From Cherax quadricarinatus (taxonomy: Eukaryota > Arthropoda > Malacostraca > Decapoda > Parastacidae), in contig NW_027195236.1 in NCBI RefSeq assembly GCF_038502225.1, forward strand, positions 193,883-257,882: a stretch of 64,000 bases of DNA, in the 5' to 3' direction. Position 1 is the stretch's first letter. Every line of letters starts with the position of its first letter. The position numbers and the translations under genes were made by a program. The notes below the pieces were generated by a model that saw only the letters and a list, made by a program, of their open reading frames with translations, had not been told where the DNA came from and did not search any database. Positions 41,756-54,045 of the stretch are shown piece after piece.

Positions 41756-44700
41756 CGTTGTGGGTGTCCCCGCACCCCCCTGGTCTCTTACCGTACCTGG
41801 TTTTTCTACCGTACCTGGTTTTCTTCACTTTCCTTCTCTTTTTCAAAACCTAACCCGGTTTTCCTTTTACCACCCTTTCTCTTTTCTGTGGATGTTCTCC
41901 CTTGCTGTTTTGGTCCCTTTTTTTGCCGTGGGGTGTTCCTTCTTTGTGGATGTTCCCCTTCTGGATGTTCTTTTTCCATGGATGGTCCCTTTTTTCTTTG
42001 GGTGGCCCTTCCCTTTGGTTTTGGCTGGTCCCTTTTTTTTGGTTTTATTTTTCTTTCTGTGGATGGTTTTTCTTTGTGGATGGCCCTTCTTTCTGTGGAT
42101 GTCTTTTTTGTGGCTTTCCTCTTCTTTTTGTGATGGTCTCTCTTTGCTGTGGATGGCCCCTTTTTGCTGTGTGGTTTCTTCTTTTATGGATGGTCTCTTC
42201 TTTGCTGTGGAAAATTCTTCTTTTTTGTGGGTGTTTTTTGGGGGTTTTCCTTTGATGGTTTTCCCCCTTTTTTGCTGTGGATGTTCTCTTTGTTTTGGGT
42301 GTTTCTTTGCTGTATTCTCTTTTTGCTGTTTTTCTCTTTTTTGGGTGTGGCTTTCTCTTCTTTCCGTGGTTTTTTCCTTCTTTTTTGGTGGCTCCTTCTT
42401 TGCTTTTGGATTTCCTTTGATGTAAAGGTCCCCTTTGCTGTGGGTGACCCCTTTGCCGGGGTGGTCCCTTTTTTGATGTGGCTGGTCTTTCTTTTCTGTG
42501 GATGTTTCCCTTTTTTGGGGAGGGGTGTTTCGGGTGGGGACTGGTCTCTTCTTTTTGGATGGTTCTTCTTTGGTTTGGGGGTTTCTTTTTGTTTTGGTTT
42601 CTATCTTCTTTGGGGGTGGATGGGGCTTTTTTTGCTGGACCCCTTTTTTCTGTGATGGTTTTTCTTTGATTTGGGTGGTTCCCTTTTTTTAGGTTCTCTT
42701 ATTTGCTGTGGATGGTCTCTTTTTTGTTTTGTGGGTTTTTTCTTTGATTTGGGTGGTCTCTTTTTTTTGTGGATGTTTTTTCTTTGCTTTTGGTTTTTTT
42801 CCCCTTTTTTGTGGTTTGGGCTCTTCTTTTCTGTGGGGTTTCTCTTCTTTTGGTGGGATGGCTCTTTTTTTGCTGTGGGTGGTCTTTCTTTGTTGTGGTT
42901 TTTCTTTTTTGGTCTTTCTCTTTTTTGGGGACTGGTCTCTTCTTTTCTGTGGTTTTGGGCTTTCTTTGCTGTGGCTGGGGTTTTTCTTTGGGGTGTGGGT
43001 TCTTTTTCTTTTCTGTGGGTGGCTCTTCTTTGCCTTTTCTCTTCTTTTTTGGATGGCCCTTCTTTGATTTGGGTGGTCTCTTCTTTTGTACTGGTTTTTC
43101 TTTTTGTGGATGGTTTTTTTCGATGTGGGTGGTTCTTCTTGGGCTGGTTTTCTTTGCTGTGGATTCCCCTTCTTTATTTGGGTGGTCTCTTTTTTGCTGT
43201 GAATTCTCTTCTTTGCTGTGGATGGTCTCTTTTTTGATTTGGGTGGTCTCTTCTTTGTGGATGGTCTTTCTTTTCTGTGACTGGTTTTCTTTCTTTTCTG
43301 TGACTGGCCTTTTTTTGCTGGGACTTCTCTTTTTTGTGGGTGGCCCTTCCCTTTGTGGATTTCCCCTTTGCCGGGCTGGTCTCTTTTTTGCTGTGGGGTG
43401 GTCTCTTTTTTTGCTGTGGGGGTTTTTTCTTTTGGGTGGTTCTTTTTTGCTGGAAAATTCTCTTTTTGCTGTGGGTGGCTCCCTTTTCTCTGGGTGGTCT
43501 TTCCCTTTTTGGGGTGTTTCTTTCTGTGGATGGTCCTTTTTTTCGTGGGTGTTCCCCCTTTCCGTGGATGTTCTCCCCTTTTCTCCCGGATGGTCTCTTT
43601 TTTTGCTGGGTGGTCCTTCTCCCCTGGGTTTCTCTTTTTTGCTCCCGGATGGTTTTCTTTTTTTGCTCTGGATGGTCTCTTCTTTTTCTGATGGTCTCTT
43701 CTTTTTGTGGAACCCCTTTTTCTTTTTTGGGGTTTGGGCCCCCTTCCCCTGGGTGGTCTCTTTTTTTGGTTTTTGGATGGTTTTCCTTTTTTTGCTGTGG
43801 ATGCTTTTTATCTTTTTGTGACTGGTCTCCTTTTCCGTGACTTGGGCCCCCTTTTCTGTGACTGGTCCTTTTTTGGGTGTGATGATCCCCCCTTTGGGTG
43901 TGGCTGGTCCCCCTTTTTGCTGTGGATGTTTCTTGCTGGGGATGTTCTCCTCTTTTCTGTGGGTGTTCTCCTTTTCTGTGGATGTTCTCCTTTGCTGTGT
44001 TCTTTGGTTTTGGATGTTTTCCCCTTTGCTGTGGATGGTCCTTCTTTGTTTTGGGAAAAACCCCCTCCCCCTTTCTTTTGGGTGGTCCCTTCCTTTTTTT
44101 GTTTGGTTTTCCCCTTTTTGTTTTGGCTGGTCTCTTCCCTTTTCTGGAGGGTCTCCCCTTTTTTGCTGTGGCTTCTCTTTTTTTGCTGTGGCTGGTCTCT
44201 TTTTTCTGTGGCTGGTCTCCCCTTTGTGTGGCTTCCTTTTCTGTGGAAGGCCCCTTTTCTGTGGAAAGGTCCTTCTTTGGGTGGGATGGCCTCCCCTTTT
44301 GGGGGGGGTGGCCCTTTTTTGGCTGGTTTTTTCCTTTTCTGTGGATGTTTTCCCCTCTTGATGTGGCTGGTCTTTCTTTTCTGTGGCTTCTCCTCTTTTG
44401 GTGGCTGGTCTCCCCTTTGTGGCTTTCCTTTTCGGGGCTGGCCCCTTCTTTTTTGTTTGGTCTCTCTTTTTTCGCTGTGGGTGCCTCCTCTTTGCTGTGG
44501 AATTTTGGTTGTGGTGTTCCCCCTCTTTTCTGTGGGTGTTTCCTTTTTTGGCCCGTTTCTGGTCTCTTTTGGGCTTTGCTGTGGCTGGCCCTTTGCTGTT
44601 TTGGGTGGTTTTTTTCTTTGCTGTGGGTGTTCTCCCTTTGGTTTTGGAGCCCCCTCTGCTGTGGCTGGTCTCTTTGCTTTGGGTGGTCTCTCCAAAGGCC

Positions 44701-46245
44701 CGGTTTTCTTTGCTGGGATGCCCCCTGGATGGCTTCCCTCTTTGGCTTTGGGGCTCCCCTTTGGGATGGCTTTTTCTCCTTTTGGGATGGCTTTTCTCCC
44801 CTTTTGGGATGGGTTTGGGCTCCCCTTTGGTATGGCTGGTCCTTTTTTGGGATGGCTGGGCTCCCTTTTGGAATTTGGTTTCGCCCCATGGTTTCTCCCT
44901 TTGGGTGGGTGGTCCCCCTTTGGTATGGTTCTTTGGTATGGGTTTTTTCTCTTTGGGGGTGGCTGGTTCTTGCAGTATCTTTTCCCTTCCCCTTTTGGGA
45001 TGGTGGTTTTCCTTTGGTAAAGGGTTTCCCCCTTGGTATGGCTGGTCTTTTGGATGGTTTTTCCCTTTTTGGTTGGTCTCTCTTTGTTAATTTGGCCCCC
45101 TCCCTTTGGATGGTTGGTCTCTCTTTGGATGGGGTTTTTCCCCTTTTGGTTTTGGTTTCTTTGGGAAAAATTTTGGCCCCCTTTTATGGCTGGTCTTTGG
45201 TTGGGTTTGGTTTTCTTGGTTTGGGTTTCCCCTTTTTGGGGGTGGGCCTTTTTCCAAAAGATGGTTTCTTTTGGGTTTGGTTTGGTTCCCCTTTGGGGGC
45301 GGTTTGGTTCTCTTGGTTTGGTTTGGGCCCCTTGGGGGGGGCTTTTCCCTTGGATGGCTGGTTTTCTTGGTATGGTTTGGGCCCCTTTTTTGGTATGGTT
45401 TGGGCTCTCTTTTCAAGGGGGGTTCCTTTGGTGGCGGTTCCCTCTTTGGAGGGCTGGTCTCTCTTGGTTTGGGGTTTTCTCTCTTGGTATGGTTTTCTCC
45501 TTTTATGGCTGGTCTCCCCTTTTTGCAGGGCCCCCCTTTTGGGGTTTTGGCTGGCCCCCTTTGGGAAGGGGGTTGGCCCCCTTTTTTGGGATTTATTCCC
45601 CCTTTGGGATGGTTTGGGCTCCCTTGGTATGGTTTGGGCTCCTCTTGGGATGGCTGGTCTCTCTTTTGGGATGGTTTGGGCCCCCTCTTGGGATGGTTTC
45701 CCCCCTTTGGAAGGGTGCCCCCTTTGGGATGGTTTGGGCTCCCTTTGGCATTTGGGCTCCTTTTTTTTGGCTGGCCCTTTTGGATGGCTGGTCTCTCGGT
45801 TTGGGTGGGCCCCTTTGGATGGTTTTTCCCCTTTGGGATGGGGCTCCCTTTTTAAGGGTGGCCTCTTTGGGAAGGTTTTTCTTTGGAAGTTTGGCCCCCT
45901 TTGGGATGGGTGGTTCTCTTTTGGGAACCTTTTTTCAGGGGGGGTCTCCCCTTGGAGGCATTCCCTTTGGATGGCTGGTCTCTCGGTAAGGGGTATTTTC
46001 CCTTTGGGATGGGTGGCCCCCTTTGGGATGGTTTCTCCTTTGGGATGGTTTCTCCCCCTTTGGTATGGCTGGTCTCCTTTGGTATGGCTGGTCTCCTTTT
46101 TGGGATGGTCCTCCTCTTTTGGTTTGTTTGGGTGGTCTCCCTTTGGGATGGCTGGTCTCCCTTTGGAAGGGGTTGGGCTCCCTTTTGGGATGGTTGATAA
46201 TTTTTCTGGGGAACATTATTTTCCTTTTAAAACTTTAAGTTTTTA
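41756..46245. repeat. Degraded 19-bp tandem array
   Basis: The clearest units are TTTGCTGTGGCTGGTCTCT in the first half (41880-44700) and TTTGGTATGGCTGGTCTCC or TTTGGGATGGTTTGGGCTC in the second (44750-46200). They align as one 19-bp unit. Many units have bases replaced by T, G or C runs, so periodicity is irregular. Frames of up to 782 codons (Phe/Leu/Trp-rich forward, Lys/Pro-rich reverse) are artefacts. Confidence 0.8.
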
Positions 46246-47985
46246 AAATCCCAAATGGGAAAATTAGGGAGATCTTTAAATGAGCAAAAGGTGGGACTGA
46301 GCCCGGGGACCCGGGGAAGGGGGTAATAACAGGTGTCCCGAAAGTGTGTACTGAGAAAAACCCGATAATTTTAAAAAAGGAAAAGGTGACTGGGGCCCGG
46401 GGACTGATAAAAGGTGTGTCCTGGGCACAGGTGTTATACACAGGTACTGAGCCCGGGGTACTGAGAAGGTGCACCGGGGACGTGAAAAAGGGAAAACAGG
46501 TGGATTGGGGAAGGTGGTTTAAACACAGGTGATTGGGGCACAAGTGTACTGGGGCACGGTCGGAGAGCCCGGGGCACTGGGGCACAGGACCGGGGTTTGG
46601 GGTGCAATTTAGCCCCAGGACTGAGTACGGTTTTTTTAGCACAGGTCCTGAGGAAAAGGTGTCCCTTGGGGACAGGTGACTGGGCCCCAGGTGACTGGGG
46701 CCAAGGGGTCCTGAGACAGGGGTCCTGAACAGGGGGGCCCGAGACGGGGTTTGGGGCACAGGATTTAGCACAGGTGTCCTGGGGCACAAATTTTAAAGGT
46801 GTACTGGGCTCAGGACTGGGGGAAAAAGGTGTATTTCAGGGTATTTTGGGCATTTTACCGTGTTTCTGGGGTGGCCCGGGGAAAATTGGGGGGAGGTGTC
46901 CCGAGGAAGGTGTTCTGGGGGCAGGGGGTAAATAAAAGGGGATTGAGTAAAAGGTGTCGGAGGTTCAGGGTGTACTGGGGCAAAATGGCGAGCCCGGACT
47001 GGAGCCCATTAAAAATGGGACTGAGCACTTACTGGGGAAAAGGTGTCCTGAGCACAGGGGTCCTTGGGGCCAGGGTACTGGGGCCCGGGGGGTACTGAGC
47101 CGGTGTTTTCTGAGCACAGGTATTTAGACGGTGACTGGGGGTCAGGTGTCCTGAGACAGGGTCCTTTATACTTTTGTACTGAGTTTTAGGGGTACTGAGC
47201 ACAGGTGTACCGAGATTAAAGGTGCTTTAGCACAAGTGATTTAGTTAAGGTGCATTGGGGCACAGGTGGGGTTTATCACAGGGGGGAAAAACAAAAGGGG
47301 GACGAGCAAGGTGGGACTGAGTTTAGGGACTGAGCAAAAAGGGTTCTGGGGACAGGGGTACAGCAGTGACTGAGGACAGGGTAATAAAGGGTGTACTGAT
47401 CACAGGTGTCCGAGCCAGGTGACGGAAAGGTGTCCTTGGGGGCATTCGGGCCAGGTGTCCTGGGGCCCGTGTTCTGGGGCAAGGTGGGACGGGGGACAGG
47501 TGGCCGAGCAAGGGTGACGGGCCCAGGTGTACTGGGGACAGGTGACTGAGAAGGGGGAAATGGGGCACAGGGTACTGAGCACAGGTGTACTGGGGACCGG
47601 TCAGCAAGGTGTACTGGGGGCACAGGGGACTGGACAGGTGATTGGGGCAAAGGTTGGACTGAGCACAGGTGAATTTAGACCGGTACTGAACAGGGGGATT
47701 TACAAGGGGAATGGAAAAAAAATTTGAGCACAGGGGGTTGGGCAAGGTTTGTTACATGTGGACTTTAGAAAGGTGTCCCGAGGACAGGGAACCTGGGGGA
47801 AGGGTACTGGGGCACAGGGGTACTGAGCACAGGGGTCCTGGGGGACAAACCCGAGACAGGTGTCCTGGAAATTTTGGTGACTTGGGGGGGGTACTGAGCA
47901 CAGGGGGACCCGAACAGGGGGGACTAACAGGCCCGACTGAAGGTGGACTGAGAAGGGGACTTTACATTACCTTTTCACACGTGTT
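46246..47985. repeat. Degraded array with unit of about 14-15 bp
   Basis: ACTGAGCACAGGTGT and variants (GTCCTGAGGACAGG, TACTGGGGCACAGG) recur throughout, with G runs and A runs inserted. No coding sequence. Confidence 0.8.
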
Positions 47986-48160
47986 CCCCTTTTACCAGCA
48001 GAGGCACCATTTTTCCCCCCTGGGACTTTTCCCGTTCACGATCATTTGGGAATTTTTTTGGGGCAAACCCTTTTAAGTATTTTTTGGTTTTAACACATTT
48101 GGGGTAAGTCGATCATGAGGTTTTGGGAGCTTTTGGGGAGTGGGGTTTTTTGTAAGACCC
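47986..48160. other. Spacer, nothing recognised
   Basis: A short non-repetitive stretch between the 15-bp array and the degraded retrotransposon tail. Confidence 0.5.
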
Positions 48161-48480
48161 TTTTTTAAAACCAATTTTCCCACCCAAAACCAAATAAAAA
48201 ACCGAATAACTGGGATCCGAAATATAAATCTTGGGCCCTTTCAAACTTTTTTTTAATTACAAGAACATAATACCCATTTTTACTGAATGTCTAGAACCCG
48301 AAAAGACCCGATGACCATTTTTTCCCCTGAATATATTTATTGTTTTGGGTTTAAACTTTTTAAATTTTTGCTGCCCAAAAGTTTTAAACCCAAAGGGAAA
48401 TTTTGAAGGAGACTGTACTATCGTATTTCTTTTGAATCGGGTATTGGGCCAAATTTAAAAAAAATAAATAGCTTTTGGAT
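48161..48480 (+). mobile_element. Degraded 3' end of the CR1/Jockey-type element
   Basis: CACCCAAAACCAAATAAA at 48181-48198 and GAATAACTGG match the coding end and stop region of the elements at 11860 and 22190. ACTGAATGTCTAGAAC and ATGACC further on follow the same order as the clean 3' UTRs, and AAATAAATAG near 48460 fits the tail. Many positions differ by becoming short runs of one base. Confidence 0.6.
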
Positions 48481-48489
48481 ATGTCAGTC

Positions 48490-51170
48490 TTGAGTTAATT
48501 TTTTTTTGGGGGGCCAGTCAGGGCTTTGTCAGCTGGTTTTGTGGGCAAACGTTCCTTGTGGGGTTTAAAGGCCCTTTTGTCGGGGGGGTTTTTGTGTCAG
48601 CCGGGGCTTGGGGCCCGCTTGGTCTTAAATCACCAGGGGCTTGTGTTGGGGGCCCGGGTTTTTGTGTCACGGTCCGTGCCAAATTGTGGGCTTTTAGTCC
48701 CTTTTGTCAGGCTTGGGGCCCGGTTTGGTTTAGGTCTTTTGGGGCCCAAATTTTTGTTTCTGGTCTTGGGGTTTAAAACTTTTGGGGGGGGGGTCTTGGT
48801 TGGGGCCCGGTTGGGGGGGGCAAGGGTTCCTTGTGGGGGGGCCCTTTTTTTGGGGAGGGGCTTGTGTCCCGGGTCCTTGGTTTGGGCGGCCCGGTTTTCC
48901 CGGCTCCCCGGCCGGGTCTTGTGTCAGCCTTTGTGCCGCCGGGCTTGTGTCAGTCCCGGTCTTTTGGGCAGGGGTTTGGGTCGGTTTAGGCCGCCTTTTT
49001 TGCCGGGGGGGGGCCCGTCAGGTTTTTGTTTTTCAAACCGGGGGTCAGCTGGGGGTTTTAAATCAGCCCGGTCCCGTGTCAGCCGGGGCTCGGGCAGCCC
49101 GGCCCAGGCCCGTCAGGGGCTTGTGTCAGTCAAGTTTTTGTGTCCCGCTTTTGGGGCCAAATTTGGGAAGTTTAAAGTCAGCCGGGGTCTTGGTCAGCGT
49201 GGGCTTGTGTCAGCCGGGTCTTGTGTGGGCCGGTCTTGTGTCAGTCAGGTTTTTGGGGGCCAAGCCCAAACTGGGGGGAAGTCTTTTGTCAGCCAGGCCC
49301 TTTTGTCAGCCGGGGCTTGGTTTGGGGGTGGGGGTCTTGTGTCGGGGCTTTTGGGGGTCCCGCCGGGGGCTTTTTGTCAGTTGGGGTCTTTTTTGGGGCC
49401 AGTCAAGTCTTTTGTCAACCCGGGTTTAGGGGGGCCAAGGTTTTGGGCCGGGGCCCAAATCTTGTGGGCATTGGGGGTTTTGCCGTGGTCCCAGGCCAGC
49501 TGTGGTCTTTTGGCGCCAGGGGGCTTTTGAAAGGGCCCGGGGCTTAAAGCCGTGGTTCCCGTGGCTTTTTGGGGGCCCGGGGCTTGTGTCAGCCAGGTCT
49601 TTGTGTCAAATTCTTGTAAACCGGTTTTTTGTGTCAATCTTGGCCGGGGCCAAGTCTTTTGTCAACCGGGTTTGTGTCGGGGGCCCGGGCCCGTGTCAGC
49701 CGGGGTCTTGTGTGGGGCAGGGTTTTTGGGGGTTTGGGAGGGGCCCCCTGTCAGCTCAGGGTTTTGCTGGGCCCGGTCTTGTGTCAGGCTTTTGTGGTCT
49801 TGGTGGCCGGCTGGCAAGTTCAGCCAGGTCTTAAACCAGCCAGGCCCCCAGGGGGTTTTTGGGCCAGGTTTTTGGTCAGTCAAGGGCTTGTGCTTGGGGG
49901 TCTTGTGTCAGGTGGTTTTTGGTCAGGGGAGGGGCTTGTGTCAGCCGGTTCCCCGGGCGTGGGGTCTTGGCCCAAGGGCTTGTGTCGTGGTTTTGGCCTG
50001 GTCCCTTTTTTCCCAAGGGTTTTTGTGGGGCAAGGGGCTTGTTCAGCCAAGGGCCCCCTGTCAGCCGGGGCCCTTTGTCAGCCGGGGTTTTAAAAGGGCC
50101 GTCAGGGGGTGCTTGGGTGTCAGCCAGGGCCCCCTGTCAGCCCGGGCTTTTGTCAAACTGGTGGTCTTCCCCGGGCCCGTCAGGGGCTTGCGCCGGCCCC
50201 TTTGGCCCCCAAGGCTTTAAAACCCGGGTTTTAGTGTTGGCGGTCTTTTGTCAGCTTGGTCTTGTCCGCCGGGTCTTGTGGGGGGGCCGGGTCTTGTGGG
50301 GTTGGCTTGGCCCCGTTGGGGGTTTCCCGGCCAGCTTGGGGCCCGTCAGGTCTTGTGTCAGGGAAGTCTTGTGTTGGGGCAGGTTTTTGTGTGTTTTAAG
50401 TCTTTAGGGTGGGGGTCTTGTGTCAGCCAGGGTCCTTTTGGTCCAGGCCCAAGGGCTTGTGTCAGCCCGGGCTTTCAGGCCCCGGGCTTGTGTCAAGGGC
50501 TTGTGTCGCCTTTTGGGGGCTTGGGGTTTAGCCAGGCTTTGGCCAGGGTGGGGTGGTCTTGGGGGGAAGTAAGCCCCAGGCCTGGGGCGGGTCTTGTGTC
50601 GCGGGGCTTGTGGGGCTGGGGCCCCGGGGGGCCCAAACCAAGGGCCCCGCTGGGGGCCAAATCTTTTGGGCAGTCAGGTCTTGTGCCCGTGGGGGTTTTG
50701 GCCCTTAGGGGTTTTAAATCAGCCAAGCCTTTGTCAGCCGGGGGCTTGTGTCAGCCGGGGCCCGGTCAGGTCTTTGTGTCAGGCTTGGGGGGCCCGGTCA
50801 GCGGGTCTTGGGGCCCGGGCCGGAGCTGGTTTTTGGGGCAGCCAAGTCTTGTGTCAGTCAGGTCTTGGTCAGCTGGGGCCCGGGTGGGGCCCGGTTTGGG
50901 GTTAGCCAAGCCCTTTTGGGGAGCCGGGGCCCCCTGTCAGCCGGGCCCTTTTGTCGCCCAAATCTCCCGTGTCCCGCCCAAATCTTGGCCGGGGTCCCAG
51001 CTCAAACCTTTGGTCAGGCTTGGGGTTTACCGCCGGGGTTTTTGTGTCAACCCAAACCCCCGGTGTCAGGGGGGCTTTTGGGGCAGTCAGGCCTTTTGTC
51101 AGCCCGGGGCTTGGGGGTTTGGGTTTTGGGCTGCCAAAAACAGGGGTTTAATGTTGGGGTTTTTATGTGT
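48490..51170. repeat. 16-bp tandem array, first block
   Basis: The unit is GTCTTGTGTCAGTCAG with CC/GG variants and many run interruptions. Several kilobases of apparent Gly/Val/Leu-rich frames are artefacts. Confidence 0.82.
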
Positions 51171-51251
51171 TGTTATTTAAAATTTAGAACAATTGTGTTT
51201 GGGGAAAAAAACATTTAACGGCAAATTATAGGGAGCTTTTTAAATCAACCC

Positions 51252-51326
51252 TGTCCGTTAGGGCCCCGTTGGAGAGCGCCTGTTCCTTTTCGCCGAGGGG
51301 GGCGCAGGTCTGAGTCCTGTAATTGG
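51252..51326 (+). pseudogene. tRNA-like element, copy 1
   Basis: TGTCCGTTAG opens the element and is followed by GAGAGCGCCTGTTCC, CGCCGAGG and GCGCAGGTCTGAGTCCTGT. GCAGG and CCTGT form a T-type stem and GGTCTGAGTCC approximates the B box. The D-arm is disrupted (GGGCCCCGTTGG in place of GCTCAGTTGG). A T run follows at about 51332. No anticodon can be assigned. Confidence 0.5.
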
Positions 51327-51757
51327 AACCCCTTTTTTGTTTAGGTTTCCACACTAAAACCCCTTTTTTAAAAAAATGTCTTCTTTTTTATGAATAATAA
51401 TAAAAAAAATATTTTTTAATATGTAAAAAATAAGATATTTTTGTGTATAACGACAAGGGTTAGCTGTGGAATGTTAAAATTTTTTATCTCCCTTCAAGCT
51501 GTAAAATTTTTGGAATGAATTATTCTTAATATTTCCGGGGAGTTTTATAATTTTATGAAAATAAAATTTTAAAAAAATTTAATAACGCGTAAAATAAAAA
51601 AATTTTTGGAGAATTAGATATTGGGAAAATTTATGCAATTTTTTAATAAAAAATAAAGAAGTAATTTTTTTTAATTAAATCACATTAATAAAATATAAAG
51701 GGGTTTAAAAAATGAAAAAAAAAAGAGATAAAAAATGAAGGGAAAAAATCAAACAAT
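51327..51757. other. AT-rich block after tRNA-like copy 1
   Basis: The words TTTCCACACTAAAAC, ATGTCTTC, ATGAATAATAATAA and TTAATATGTAAAAAATAAGAT recur in the same order after tRNA-like copies 2 and 3. No coding frame and no recognised element. Confidence 0.7.
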
Positions 51758-54045
51758 AGTTAAGAACATTGTGATGTACAGTGATGAAGGATGTACAGTG
51801 ATTTCAAAGGGTCATGATTAAAAGGATGTACAGGATGTCAGGATGGGGAAAAAGGGGTAAATGATGCGGATTAAAAAGGGGGGAAATGATGTACAAAAGG
51901 GTGAATGAAAACAGGATGTAAGTGATATAAGGGGATGGGGTGAAAATAAGTGAGTAAATGATGCAGTGATGTACAGTGATTTAAAAAGGGTGTACAGTGA
52001 TATAAGGGGAAAAAGGGGATATAAGTGATGTAATTTCAGGATTACAGTGATGTACAGTGATGGGGGTACAAAGGGTGGGGCAGGATGGGTGGGATGGGAA
52101 AGTGATGTACAGTGAGGTGACAGGATGTACAGTGAAGCAGTGATGTAGGATAAAACAGTGATGTAACAGGATTTCAGTTATATAACAGTGATGTAAAGTG
52201 ATATACAGGAGAAAGAAATGATGTGGGTGGAATACAGTGTGTTGTGATATAAGTGGGAAAAAAGGGGGATATAAGGGGATGTACAGTGATGTACAGTGAT
52301 GTACAGGGGGAAAAAGTGATGTACAGTGATAAAGTGATGTACAAAAGGGTGTACAGTATATACAGGGGATAAAAGGATGTACAGTGATGTACAGTGATGT
52401 TTTAGTGATGTACAGTGATGAAAAGGATGAAAGGGATATAAGTTTATATACAGTGATGTACAGGATGTACAAAAATGGCAAAGGTGTGTTAATGATGTTT
52501 TAGTATAAAGGATACACAGTGATTTAAACAGGGTGTCAGGGGGGAAAGGGATGTAAAGTGATGTTCAGGGGATGTCGGGGGGAAAAAAAAGGTAAAAATT
52601 TTGTGATATAAGTGGGTGTGGTTTTGCAGGGGTGTACAGGTTATACAGGGTTCAGTGATGTCAGGATGTCAGTGGGTGTCAGGGGATAAAAGGTATGCCC
52701 GTGATGCAGTGAAAAGTTTTACAGGAGTTTAGTGATGTAAGTGATGTACAGTGATATAAGTATATACAGTGGGTCAGGTTAAAGGGTGTACAGGATAAGT
52801 GATGTTTAGTGGGTGAAAGTGGGTAAAAGGTGGTAAAAGTGAAAAGGGAGTGATTTTCAGTGATTTCAGTGATGGTTGGATGTTCAGGGGGGTAAAAAAT
52901 TTAAAGGGTAACAGTGATTTGGTTTGGTGAAAAAGTGGAAAAAGGGTGTCAGGGATACAGGGATGTTTAGTGATTTTAAATGGGGTTTCCCGGATACAAG
53001 GGGGATGTAAGGGTGTACAGGGGATGTTTGTGATTTAGTGATGTAAGGGTGGCAGTGATACAGGGTATGTTATGTTAACAGTGAAAAGGAAAAAGGGGGA
53101 TGTTTAAATGATGAAGGGGATGTAAGTGGGGTGTTAGTGGGTGTGTTGTGTGATGAAAGGGGGTGTCTGTGATGTACAGGAAACAATGATTAATGATGGG
53201 GAGTGATGCCCCGTGGGGTGTAATGATATAAAGATGCCCTGATGAGAGTGAATACAGTGACAAAAGTGATGTAGTGATGAAAGTGAGTGTATGGGGATAT
53301 ACAAAAAGGGTGTTTAAATGATATACAGTGGGGTTTCAAATGGAATACAGTGATGTCGGGGGATGTACAGTGAAAAAGTGATGTAACAGTGATTAAAAGG
53401 GTGTACAGGGGTGACAGGGGATATAAGGGTGAAGTGATGAACAGGATGGGAAAGTGGGTGTAAGGGGGATGTCAGTGATGTACAGTGATATGCAGGGGAT
53501 ATACAGGAACAGGATGGGAAAAGGGGATGTAAGGATGTTCAGTGGTACAGGGTGTAATGATATAATGTGAAAGGAGTGATGAACAGTGATGTACAGTGAT
53601 GTACAGTGACAAAAGGGGATATGCAGGGATTAAAAAAGGGGTTTTAAATGGGTGAAAGGATGACAGGATGTAAGGAGCAGTGGAAAAAGGAAAACAGTAT
53701 GTTTTAGGATGACAGTGGGTAAATGATTTCAGTGATGGGCAGTGATGAACAGTGATGTATCTGTTGTGATGAAGGGGTTTAAGTGATGTAAGTGATGTTC
53801 AGGATGTACAGGATGTACAGTGATTTCAAAGACAAAGAGTATGAAAAATTTATATGATATACAGTATTTTACAGTGATATACAGTGTGTTTGGGGGATGT
53901 AAGTGATATAAATGATGTACAGTATGTACAGGGGAATACAGTATGTAAGGTGTAAGGGGGGGATGTGCAAGGGTGTACAGTGATGTACAGGGTGTCCCGG
54001 ATATACAGGATGTACAGGGGATATACAGTGAATAAGTGGGTTTTA
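51758..54045. repeat. 10-bp tandem array, first block
   Basis: GATGTACAGT repeats with variants (GATATACAGT, GATTTCAGT) and insertions of A or G runs. Minus-strand frames such as YITVHHCTSL are artefacts. Confidence 0.88.

Noticed and set aside
43174..44889. 571-codon Lys/Pro/Glu-rich minus-strand frame
   Set aside because: It is the complement of the same 19-bp array and has no recognisable domain.
41556..46246. Long Phe/Leu/Trp-rich frames resembling membrane proteins
   Set aside because: The hydrophobic residues come from TTT, CTT and GGG runs in a degraded 19-bp array; several overlapping frames look alike.
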